From assembly GCA_015501605.1 (NCBI GenBank), contig JADNRZ010000015.1:496001-560000 (forward strand): a stretch of DNA of 64,000 nucleotides, written 5' to 3'. The notes under the pieces were generated by a model. The model was not told the origin of the DNA, ran no database searches, and worked only from the letters and a program-made list of their open reading frames with translations. The first letter of the stretch is position 1. Each line of letters begins with the position of its first letter. The DNA comes from Panaeolus papilionaceus. Taxonomy: Eukaryota; Basidiomycota; Agaricomycetes; Agaricales. This document shows, one piece after another, positions 10,036 through 20,348 of this stretch. The position numbers were made by a program, and so were the translations under genes.

Positions 10036-12497
10036 ATGCCACCGAAGTCTAAAAGTGCTCGATTTCTGTTCCTGGCGGGGGTTGTTATCTGTGGGGTCGT
10101 CCTCTCGTCGCATTACTATGGCTCTGTATCCACCGTGCAAGATGATATTTTGGAAGGGCTGGGCTTTCGACTGGAGAATGGACAAGGAAACAGGGGTGAA
10201 ATCCCGCCTTCTTCATCTCGGTTTGACTGGTCAAATGTGAGGGGCTCTCAACTATTGCTAAGATCTTTGTTGCGTGGAACTTACTTGCATCCTACTTGAT
10301 CTGATTTAGGTTACTCCTTCTAAGGATCTCAATTGGGTCCCTTGCTTTACGGAGCGTCAGTGTGCTAGGTTACTAGTGAGGATCTGCACCATCAGCCATG
10401 ACATTACTCAAGTTTGCTCATCTTTAAATACGTCCCACCTAGGTACCCATGGACCACCTCAGCCCCAGTGGAATACAAGGTGCTATAGCGCTTATCCGCA
10501 AACCTTCACCCCTTGGACCCGACCACCCTGATTATCGCGGTCCCATTCTCTTCAACCCAGGCGGACCAGGAGGAAGTGGTATTCAGCTTTTGATCGTAGG
10601 TGGGGACGAGCTCGCGAAAATTGTGGGGCCGCAGTTTGATCTTGTATCCTTTGACCCTCGAGGTGTGTTCTTGGTCTTCACTTTGTTTCCCCTGCAGAAG
10701 TTGAGTTGTTGTCTGCTGAATAAAAAAAATTACAGGTGTTGGTGCCTCCATTCCTCGTGCTTCCTTCTATAAATCCAACTTTGAGCGTGTCATTTGGGAT
10801 AATGCGTTACGCGTCATTCATGATGCTGACGTTTCCCGACTCTGGGCGAAGATGAAGGTCATCAACGCCATGACTCTGGAAAACGACGATGGGAATTTAA
10901 GGTATATCAATACCGACCAGACCGCGAGAGACATGTTGAGCATCGTGCATGCTCACGGAAGGGAGAAGTTGCAATACTGGGGATTCTCGTCAGGAAATTT
11001 CTCCAGACAGTAACAAAGTTCCGAAACTGATGTGGACTCACCCGATAGATATGGCACTGTGCTTGGGTCTACGTTTGCCGCCATGTTCCCAGTAAGCCAA
11101 ATTTGCCTTCCGGAAATTGAGGTCTTACGTTTGCTGCAGGACAAAGTTGAACGGCTTATCATTGATGGTGTCTGCGACGCTGAGGATTATTATGCTAGTG
11201 TGTCGATGCTCTTTTCCTCGCTCCCACAACTGTTTCTCCTTACGTATTCCTTGCAGCGTTGTGGTCTAAGAACCTCATGGACACTGACAAAGGCATTGAC
11301 CTTTTCGTCTCTGGCTGTCATGAAGCAGGACCTGTAGGCTGCCACTTCTGGGCTCCTACCAACGCCGCTATTCGTCACAATATGACCAACCTCTTCGATC
11401 GTGTGAGACGGGAACCCGTTCCTGTCTCTAGCCCAATGGGTCCGCATGCGGTTGTTGATATTGACATGCTGGAACGTATTGTGTTTGCGGCTCTTTACAC
11501 CCCATATGCCGTTTTCCCGCTTCTTGCTGATGCCTTCGCCGCCTTAGCGCATGGTGATGGGTCTATTCTTCTCAGCATTGTTGGTGTTGTTGACCCCTTG
11601 ACTTGTCCTGCTGAGTCGCCCACCGAACCTGTTAGTGATGCGAGCGCAGCAATTCTTTGCAATGATGGAGAAGATATTCCAAGCGATCTGGAGTCAACCC
11701 AGAAGTATTTCGCCATGATGAAGAAATCATCTCCAACATGGGGTCCTATTTGGGCTGGTATCAGAATGAACTGCATGTGCGTGAATCTGTGTCCAGTTTT
11801 ACTGTGGTACTTTTCTTACAATTTATTATTTGAGCAGTAATTGGCCAAAATTCCCCAAGACTAACTTCAGAGGTATATTTCAGTTGCAGGTGTAAACGTG
11901 ACGTGTGCTGATGCGTTTAAAATGAAGGTCCCTTCAATGCAACAACCAGCCATCCTCTCCTGGTCATCGGAAACACCGCTGGTGGGTCATACAAAGCTGC
12001 TACTTCCAATAATTCTAATGACGCTCTTTTCCTTTCAGATCCTGTGACTCCTCTCTGGGCGTTAGTCACAGTTCTACACTTTTGCATAGCTTCACTGACA
12101 TTCTTGTTATAACAGTGCGAAGAAAATGTCTGCTGGATTCACTGATTCAGTGTTGCTGACACAAGATAGCCCCGGAGTAGGTTGTTTCCTCTCGAGCTAG
12201 ATGTGCCTCTGATAACATGCGTATTCTTAGCATTGCTCAACCAGCGCACCTTCACTCTGCACACAGAACTATATTCGCAAATATTTCATCGACGGAACAC
12301 TCCCCAAACCTGGCACCGTTTGCCCAACCGACACGCCGATCTTTGGAGAACAACACGCTGTTCCTTCTGACGGTACCCACAAGGCATTCTTGTCTCTTTC
12401 TGCCGAGGAGAAAGATATCTATGAAGCTATCCAGGAGTTGAGTAAGAAAGATGCCTCGAAGGCAATGAATTTCCCTATGCTTAGAGGGTTTTTGTAA
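10036..12497 (+). CDS. S33/TAP-like secreted serine hydrolase, copy 3
   Basis: Closest relative of copy 2. Twelve exons (10036-10236, 10310-10375, 10443-10662, 10736-10988, 11049-11091, 11140-11197, 11257-11776, 11838-11872, 11928-11981, 12039-12060, 12116-12176, 12231-12497) give 599 residues, with every exon equal in length to copy 2. The ATG at 10036 corresponds to the copy 2 start. The triad is Ser247 (GFSYGT), Asp484 and His512, with GGPGGSG at 129-135. One oddity: the intron 4 donor is GTCAGG, where copies 1 and 2 have GTGAGT and GTAAGA. If it is not used, a stop follows within about 30 nt and the product ends before the nucleophile is completed. Otherwise intact. Confidence 0.87.
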
Positions 12498-13258
12498 AAT
12501 GGCTCTTTTTTAAATTTGTCGTCGAGATTAACTGTTTCTACTAAATATCCGAGCTGGTCGTAGGTGCATATATCAAGCAACTTCTCTAAAATCAAATATA
12601 TGTGCATAAATCCTGCACTGTGAGGGGCATATGAAAATCTGCGCAGGACTTGCGCTGCGTTGCGTACAATTTGCCCTCAAGTTGCGCCGGACGTGTCCTA
12701 CTTTTTGCGTGCATTTGACCACCATTTTCAACAATTTTATGACAGACTCTAATGAGTGCACTGGTCAGGTGGAACAACTTGCCCTGCAAGTGGCCCCCAA
12801 CACTAAATTTGCGACCATGGGTAGTCTATCGAGGGCAGGCTAGCCTTTTTTGTTTTGAGTGCCTTGGGGTCTGCTCGACAATGGTAGGTGCTCCCAACTC
12901 GACGAGGGTAACAACGACAGCGACCACGACGAAGATAGCGACTCGAACCGTCGCCAACGCTGTTGCATCACTGTGATCTATACGTGTGCGACGAATCCAG
13001 GACGCGGATGGGACTGAGAGGGCGTATTCCATGGGTTTCGCGGAAAATTACCTTCGAATTCATTGGCCAAAATCGTGGTTCAACTCTAAGTTGAGGAAAG
13101 CTGCTAGATAGACCCTACCGTGGCCTTCAAGGACCTTTTTATCTCCACTCGTATCTTCTATAGTACACTCATAAGGCAATAAATCTGCCCTTGCGGTTGT
13201 AGTCTTTACAGTGCTCTCTAAGTTCCCATTATTAACAACCAAATAAAACCAATCGATA
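12498..13258. other. Intergenic region, hydrolase copy 3 to arrestin gene
   Basis: The first 100 bp belong to duplication unit B. The rest has only short frames without recognisable content and serves as the shared 3' flank of two converging genes. Confidence 0.5.
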
Positions 13259-15476
13259 TCATCTCCTCGGTGCTTGAAAAGGAGGCCTCGTAAACGGGAT
13301 TGGCACCGGTCCATCTTTCGCATACGTCGATGCAATTTCCACAGGCTGTGTAGCATAAACGTGATCCTGTCCTTCCTCGAACACGCACGCCGACGATTTG
13401 AGCCCAAGCAACTCAATGAAATACTATCAAAAACCAGATGTTCGTTCAATTATTCTAAAACTGAGCAGAAAGGACACACACCTCAACACTAGAAAACGTA
13501 CACTCCGAACTCGGCACCATTCCCCCGGGGAGATGAATCTCACCCCCCAACCACCTCCCTCCCTGTCCTTCCGGGTGTTCAACATCCTTCAAGGGGACCC
13601 ACCACGCCGTTGTACATCCCAACTTCTCACCCCAGGTCACCGACTCCGTGCGCTTCATCTGCACACTCGCGGGGGCACGCGGTCCGGAGTTGCCATCGCT
13701 GAGATCCATGCCGCCCAAAGCGAGGTTGTAGGATTGCGAATACTCGTCGTCGTAGTGCGTGGGGTGCTTGATGCGCCGTATGAGCCGTATGTGAGGGGTG
13801 GAGGGGGTGCTGAGTGTGTTGAGGAGCTGGGAGTCGTCGCTTGTGATGGAAAAGAAGAGAGGGATGTGGGTGGTGCGGGTGTAGGAGAGCTGGAAGTTCG
13901 AATCCAAATGTGGAGGTGAAAGTTGATGAGTTCGATAACATAGAGAAACAATATTAATGACGAACCGGTTTGGCTAGGTACAACTTCGAAGCCCACAATA
14001 AGCATATCGGTGCGTTTGAAAGTAACATATATCACTCACCACACACTCAACTTTCACCGGCTTCCCTGTATCAGGGGTAAGACCCCTCATCACAGCAGGC
14101 GGTAACGCAACCCATCCACCAGGGTCAACACCAGGCCCATCAATCATCACGCCATACTGCTCTTGTGGTGATCGAGACATCAACGAGATGCTCTCGTATA
14201 CCATTCGTCGACGGGGAGACAACGAAGGAGGTGTGACTGTCGGGACATAACATATTCCTGTTGTAAGCCTGTTATTCGAATTGAGTCAAATTGATATATG
14301 TTTTCCCGTGTTGGGATGGCAGAGAGAATCGTACCTCGTTTCAGGCCTGAAGCGCCCATGAGACACCTGTACATGAATCTCATATCTCACCGTGGCAGAT
14401 ATATCATGTTCTCGGAGACTAGGCGGAAGCAGTGTTCCAAACCTGCTAACTGTTTGTTCGTCACCTTGCGCTTGTGAAGACGAAGACAACGGGGAACGAG
14501 GAGGGGATGCAGTCGTCGTCGATGAAGATCCTGTTACATGAAACGGCGCCATCCCACCATTAGGTACCGCCAAAGGCCCAAGGTCTCGATTCACCTCTGT
14601 CGGTAAAATATCCGAGAAGGGCAAACGATAGCGCCCGCCAGTGAACTTGCCACTAAACGCCTCTAAGTCCTTCTCCTTCTCCTCCTCATCCCCACCACCA
14701 TCGTAGTCCCCGTTCACTCTAAACCTCTCCGGATCCCCACTCGCCCTATTCCACACCACCACTGCATGATTAAAAAACGTATATCCACCAACAACACTCA
14801 CCACCACCTTGCCCTTCACCACCACCCTGATCTCGTTGATCGTTTTGCTCTGCGACTTGGGTATGTCGAGTTCTACCGCGCCTTCGAGTGGCTGACCGCC
14901 GTAGACGCGGGGAAGAGAGGGCCGAGGGGTGTTTTGGTTTTGGGCTCGAGAAGAAGTTGGGTGGGTGTGAGGGAGGGAACTGGCATCGGCTTCTGTGCGC
15001 CCTTGGAGTGTGAGTGTGACCCAGGGATTGGAACCTCGAAGTGGGAAGGAATATGTATGTGCGCCTCTCCTCATTCCGGATGTCGACTCCTGCGTCGAAG
15101 GACTCTCAAAGCTTTGAGAGCCCCGCACTAGATTAACAGTCGAATAACGAGGAAGAGCCCTTCCGGGTCCTGCTTCGTCCGATTGGTACAAACTTGAACT
15201 CCCTGAGGACTCAGGACTTGCACTCGTTGATACATCGTCTCCCGTATCGGACGAAGCAGGATCGACAGGGGTATACTGCGGGAGCACAGTCCTCGTGGTG
15301 AGGATACTCGATGAAGAGTCGTTGCGGTGTGTAAACATGTTCCACAGACCTGAGGTGCGGTGAAGCATCCTCATGCTCATAGTACTATTTCTAGGGTTTG
15401 GTGCGTTGGGAATCGACAAAGGAGGAGGCGAATCAATAGTATTGGCAGTCATTGAGGATGTTGGGCGTTGAGGCAT
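13259..15476 (-). CDS. Alpha-arrestin-like protein
   Basis: Arrestin-related proteins bind membrane cargo and recruit ubiquitin ligases for endocytosis. Exons complement(13259-13423, 13482-13889, 14040-14268, 14335-15476) join in frame to 647 residues. The first about 190 residues are Ser/Pro/Thr-rich and probably disordered. An arrestin-N-like beta-sandwich follows (YGGQPLEGAVELDIP, then VVVKGKVVVSVVGG). A second beta-rich part contains RYEIHVQVSHGRF, the family-typical LSYTRTTHIPLFFSI and a closing SVEYFIELLGLKSSACVF. The protein ends in PIPFTRPPFQAPRR. I saw no PPxY motif for a Nedd4-type ligase. An alternative acceptor for exon 3 (13973) would insert 28 residues before LSYTR; the shorter form fits the family better. 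Family assignment is by pattern recognition. Confidence 0.72.
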
Positions 15477-17570
15477 GGTATTAAAGAGACTTGAGGTTTT
15501 GAGCTCGATATCAAGGAGTACTCTTTATCGGTCTCTAGGCCTGCGCAAGTGGTGGTATACGATAAACCTCATATAAACCTCAAAATTTCAGTGCATGAGT
15601 GTGCTCTGACACTTTGTGGGTTAAGATAAACAATAACTTACTCGGATCGGATTGTTTCGAAATGCTGGGAAGCTCCCCAGCAAAGCTCTACTTGTCCCCA
15701 AATGCGGACTTTGAACCTCCGAATCGTCGTCATTTCGATGGCCCTGACATCTTGAATTCTGCAGGGTCGCCGTTTGTCGCCGTATTCAATGGGGTCATTT
15801 CAAAAGAGCTCTGCTATAGGTTTCGTCGAAGGGTGTTGGATGAGCTGAAGTGAGCAGCAAGGGGCTCTGGAATCATCGCCTACCGGTCAACGTTGCAGAC
15901 TAGTGCGACCCTGCTGGGTCATATGTACGTACAAACTCTGTTCATATTGCATCTCTCCAAGCCTCCTTCCTTCCTTCCTTCCTCCAGTCACCCATGTCTT
16001 CCGTGCTTCCTGAATCTACGGCAGCACCCCACACCCTACCACCAATCATCCCACCTCCCAAAAAAAAGCGCCGCAGTCGTCGTTCATACCTCCAACAAGT
16101 GTTTTCCCCCAGCTAGCTCATGCCCGGCCGTAAAGTCATCAGCAGAGTTTTTATCTCGAAACCCGGCTCGTCTAAAGTCAGATATGAAGACACTATAATA
16201 AACCTAGACGTGAAAACTGAGAGCTTTCCTGGGTTTATCAAGTTGACGAATGGTGGTGCCAGTGGATCCGAGACAGTTAAAGCCAAAAGACGTACACGAG
16301 TCGTCAAGGTATCGACAAGTTCCAAGTAAAAGGACGAATATCGCAGCAGCAAGCTGCTACACGCAGTTTCGCGAGCTTACGAGTTACCTCCAACAACGAT
16401 GGCTCCAACGTTCGATCTTCCACTTCACCTCATAGCTCGTACCTTGTAGCCTGTCATTTCATGCCAATCCCATCCAACCTAATTCGAGTAACTTCCTCAC
16501 CATTTATAGTATCACTCCAAGCTCATAGCCGCTCCTCCTCCATCCAATAAATTACTTGCCCTCGTCCTCCTCGTATTGTGTTACTACCAGCCCCGCTATT
16601 CATTAAGTAACCCCGCGGACCACCCTCTTCAAACCAACCTCACCTTTCCTTCTACCAAACTCGGAACTCGACTTCGGTCGAAGCGACTCCCTACGGACAG
16701 CAGGGTGCGAGTGCGGGGCCGCCAAACCCCACCCCACCTCCCTTTGCATTAGCCTGCATTTCATCGCTGTCACCGCTTTGACCACCCGATCGCATTCGTG
16801 GACGTGCCTCGGCAGCCACTCCGCTGTCGCTGTCACCCCACCGTCTGTCGTCGCTTATCCAAATGACCAAACGAGACGTCGCTTGGACTATTCGAGTAGA
16901 ATTTATGTGGAGGAAGGGAAGGCTGGACAGGGGCTAACTGCTGAGATGGTTTCGTTATCTTAGCAACCCAAATGAGATAAAATTTCAAATTCAATTTTTT
17001 CAACGTGAAGAGTGAAGGAAACGGTGGCATGGAGTAAGGAGGTGGAAGGGGCTTATCTACGCAAAGTCTCTGCCCATCCAAAAAAGTGTCTTTGAGGACA
17101 AAAGAAGCGAACGAACAAACTAGGAAAAAAGACAACAACAACGACGCCTACATACAGATCAGCCAAGAAAAATGTCTGACACAACAAGTATGGTATGTAT
17201 GTAGGATAACGAAACAAACAACAAAGAATCCCAAAGTGTCATTTTGTTCAACGAGAATAATTTAGGGTTAACGATTCCAGAGGAGCTGTACAACACCTAA
17301 GATAAGGGAGAGTACGAACCCATGAAATCAACAAAAAATAAAATCGAAAAAACCTATGCATAACGAAGAGCAATAGACTCCTAAACCTAAACCTAACCGC
17401 CAACCATCCCAGCATCAAACCAACCAACCGCTCACCTACCAACCACCAACCCAAAAACCAACCAAATTGAAAACAAGTCAACAATCAAAGCTTAACATGT
17501 TATAATCTCACGCGCACATACATCCGGGTCATGGTGTCGTTATCGTTTCAGGACATCTAAACGAGGGGTT
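15477..17570. other. Gene-poor region with simple repeats
   Basis: No convincing gene. It probably holds the promoter of the minus-strand arrestin gene and the 3' flank of the minus-strand membrane-protein gene. A small plus-strand frame at 16120-16329 (69 codons, basic, ending in KAKRRTRVVKVSTSSK) and another ending at 15853 are noted, without homology support. CCAACCAACC-type low-complexity sequence occurs at about 17400-17465. Confidence 0.4.
15963..15983 (+). repeat. CTTC microsatellite
   Basis: About five copies of the CTTC tetranucleotide (CTTCCTTCCTTCCTTCCTCC) in the intergenic region. Confidence 0.8.
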
Positions 17571-18295
17571 CTATAGAGCCTCAACACGACCGGCACCATG
17601 TCCATCAGCATCAACTGCAATTCCCAAGATATCCGGAGCACCTCCACCAACAGCAGCGGTTCCAGCACCGGTACCCACAACGACCACCGCAGGCGCATCG
17701 GTATTGGCAGCCGCTACATTCGCATGAGCAGCACCATGCCCCGACGCCATTCCCATAATCCTAGACCAGCTGAACGACTGCTGCACCCCCTTGAACCTCA
17801 TCACCGCCCCGCTCTCACCCTGGTTCTGATCCATATCCATCCGGGGACGATACGCCGAGGCCAATTGGTGGGTCACGAGGTGGCACAATAGCACAAAGAC
17901 AAGGAGGATAACAATGATGATGGAGCGCAGGCGGAGAGAGGTGGTGTGGTAGTGGTAGAGCGAGGCGAGGCGTTCGCGGAGGGGCTGTTTGGGCGGGGGC
18001 TGAATGAAGGCGATGGAGAAGTCGCGTGCGGATGACGGGGAGCAGGGGGTGACGATGATGGCTGGCAGCGTGGACTTTTCGGTCATTTGGGGGAGGGAGA
18101 GGTCTGTAAGGGATGCGTGGTTATTAAGAGGGGGTTAGGAGGGAGGGAGGGAGGGGAGAGGCGTACCCAGAGGAGCAGGAACCAGGATGTAGTCTGTGCG
18201 GACGGGGAGCCTGTGCAGACGAGGAGCTAATTTATGATAAGATTATAGACATCAAAGAGACTAAGTGGAGTTGACTTACTGGGACGACCAGACAT
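17571..18295 (-). CDS. Small single-pass membrane protein, unknown function
   Basis: Not recognised as a named family. Exons complement(17571-18103, 18167-18226, 18280-18295) give 202 residues. The start ATG sits in a 16-nt first exon (MSGRP plus one base), and both introns have good GT-AG sites. The N-terminal part contains a basic/Pro-rich stretch (QPPPKQPLRERLASLYHYHT). One strong transmembrane helix follows (SIIIVILLVFVLLCHLVT, about residues 85-102). The tail of about 100 residues is Ala/Gly-rich and probably disordered. The topology (polar N-terminus, one helix, Gly/Ala tail) suggests a membrane-anchored adaptor, but no function is claimed. A shorter frame starting at 18086 would lose the upstream exons. 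Confidence 0.6.
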
Positions 18296-20348
18296 GTTGA
18301 AAAAGTGGTTCTTGAAAAATTGAAGAAAGGGTCGTCGACTGTAATGCGAGTGTGTAGAATGAGGAGCACAAGTGGTAAGCTAAGCAACAACGAAGAGTTG
18401 TGATAACAAAGGGTAATTGATTTCAAAAGAGTGTGGGTGTTCAGCTAAGATAGCTGTAAGCAAACAAAGATTATGATGACGGTATGAAGAAGAGGGGCGA
18501 TGAGAAAGGAACAGCGCACTCAAGCCGGTTGATGTTAAATACAAATGAGAAAGGGTTGCACCTTCATGGAAACACAAAGCACCCCATTATTTAAGCAGCC
18601 TTATCCACGTGGCGGCATCTTCGGCATTACCCCTGCCCGTCAGCTCTTCCTCCGACAGTCGCTGAAACTTCATTTATGGCTATTCTGAACTGATATCAAT
18701 CCAACCACCACGCATAAATAGTATATTACTCACCATCATTCAAATTTTAAAGCGTATATACCTCGTTCAACGCACACCTACAGTTCGTAACCAACCTTTC
18801 AAAATCAATCACGCAGCAACAATCTCAAGGACACAACATAGGCGGTCTGCAATCTACCAAATTCATTCATCCTATTCTTCACCAAATAATGCAATCAATA
18901 TCAACATCTAATACCCTTCGATTCGACAGGTGTGAGCATCGATGAGTGATTCGGCGTACGTTGTACACATTTCTGGCCAGACACCAGCTTGCTCTGAGAT
19001 GCGTTTTAGGGTGGAGGTACGCTGGTTACCTTTCTTTCGTCGTATCTTATCTTCTTCTTGCCATCACACTGCTGTCCTACTCTAACATATATGAGAAGGA
19101 ATATAAAAATAGCATAAATCGGTTCCGGAATTGGATATGACAGATGTCGATGACCACACACAAAGTGAAGCACCAGCTCGAATCCTTCGACCTGTTCAAG
19201 CCTGTTCAGGCGTATTATACGACCTGCTTGACGACACTCGATGAATTAATACCTGCACTATGCAAATATTTGCACCTCACAACTCACGAAGTTCGAAAAT
19301 CTTATGGCCAACACGCTTTGAATCCGTAATCACCTGCGTTCATCATAGCAACCCCCATGTTTAATTCATATACTTATCTGCATGGTATAAACAGGCGAGC
19401 TTGTACATATGTAAAGCCAAGAAACAATCTATCTACACCGGTAGTTTAACTGCTGTGATTCAGTCGCGCGTGGGGCACGGGAGCGACGGATGGTTTTTTT
19501 TCTACATGCGCGCAGAACTGGAAGAAGTGGGAGAAGATGGGGGTGGTAGTTTGAGTCTCAGCCATTTGGTTTAGTCGGAGTTGAAGGGAGCTGGTTGCTG
19601 TGTGCCGTGTGCTGTGTAGTTAGTCGATTCAAAATCGAGCGCCCTTTATACCCTATCCCGCACCCCAAGTAGGTTTACTGTCAGGGGTGCGACCCTGTTC
19701 CAGATAACAATCCCACCATCGTGTGGATAGCGCACGCGTGTCCTGTCTGGCGCTTCGTATGAGTAAGCTCTGCAATCCAGTTTATAAACATACAGTTGAG
19801 TAAACAGTCTCACATGCAAGAAAAATTGATAGCACCGAAGGGGTTCAAGGTTATTAATCGGAGTGTATGCTATCCCATCTCATCTCAATCTTAGTGACTT
19901 CAGACTTCATCATAAGTTAAATTGGACTTCAGGATCAGCAGAAAATCAATGACGGTGATCATAAGTGGCTACTAGTAAGGTTTTAGATGGTAAAATTAAA
20001 AATTGAGTTCACGAAAGGACGCTTCATCGACATATTTATTTATCAAGCCTGTTGCGTGTTACAGTTCTGTTGGGCGCTTGTGCCTGGCGTGAGTCTGGGG
20101 GGTCCAAAAATAAAGACAGGGGCTGGTAGAGAATACCATTCAAGTGGAGCTTGAACGGTAACCTCGATGGTCCACGATTGGCCTGTATGACTTTGGTTTC
20201 GTTCCCTTTCACGTCCTCGCTATTGTTGAGCACGCTTCGAATCCGTCATCGTGGCAACGCCCTAATAAATAACGCACGCTTTCGCAACCTCGCAGCCTCT
20301 ATCCTATTTCACATTCGAATTTCACTATTCTTCAGAATATATGCATAT
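18296..20348. other. Gene-poor region containing F-box family relics
   Basis: Apart from the relics at 18840-19350, there are only short frames. The first part is probably the promoter of the minus-strand membrane-protein gene, and the last part is the 3' flank of the F-box pseudogene. Confidence 0.45.
18840..19350 (+). pseudogene. Relics of an F-box/LRR gene 5' end
   Basis: Two scraps match the 5' end of the intact F-box gene at 22733. The stretch 18842-18880 (GCGGTCTGCAATCTACCAAA and following) matches the start of its exon 2 at 22873. The stretch 19237-19345 matches its exon 1 and first donor (CGATGA start, TTTGAATCCGTAATCACC). The matching ATG is followed at once by an in-frame TAA, and the two scraps are in swapped order. 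These are non-coding remnants, seen by eye only. Confidence 0.5.

Larger units (their letters stand above)
9155..12600 (+). repeat. Segmental duplication, unit B
   Basis: About 3.45 kb in direct orientation, matching unit A (3820-7380). It holds the upstream region, hydrolase copy 3 and its 3' flank, and abuts the truncated F-box pseudogene. A run of about 194 bp inside exon 7 (6117-6310 versus 11337-11530) is identical between units, while introns differ clearly. Confidence 0.85.

Noticed and set aside
13455..13941. Three overlapping long frames on both strands
   Set aside because: Only the frame reading LSYTRTTHIPLFFSI joins in phase with the arrestin exons on either side; the others are shadows.
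16120..16329. Small basic frame of 69 codons
   Set aside because: An ATG and an open frame exist, but there is no homology, no exon context and no promoter signal; kept only as a note in the intergenic entry.
17380..17398. CCTAAACCTAAACCTAACC, telomere-like
   Set aside because: Only two to three imperfect units, whereas fungal telomeres are long TTAGGG arrays. Low-complexity chance sequence.
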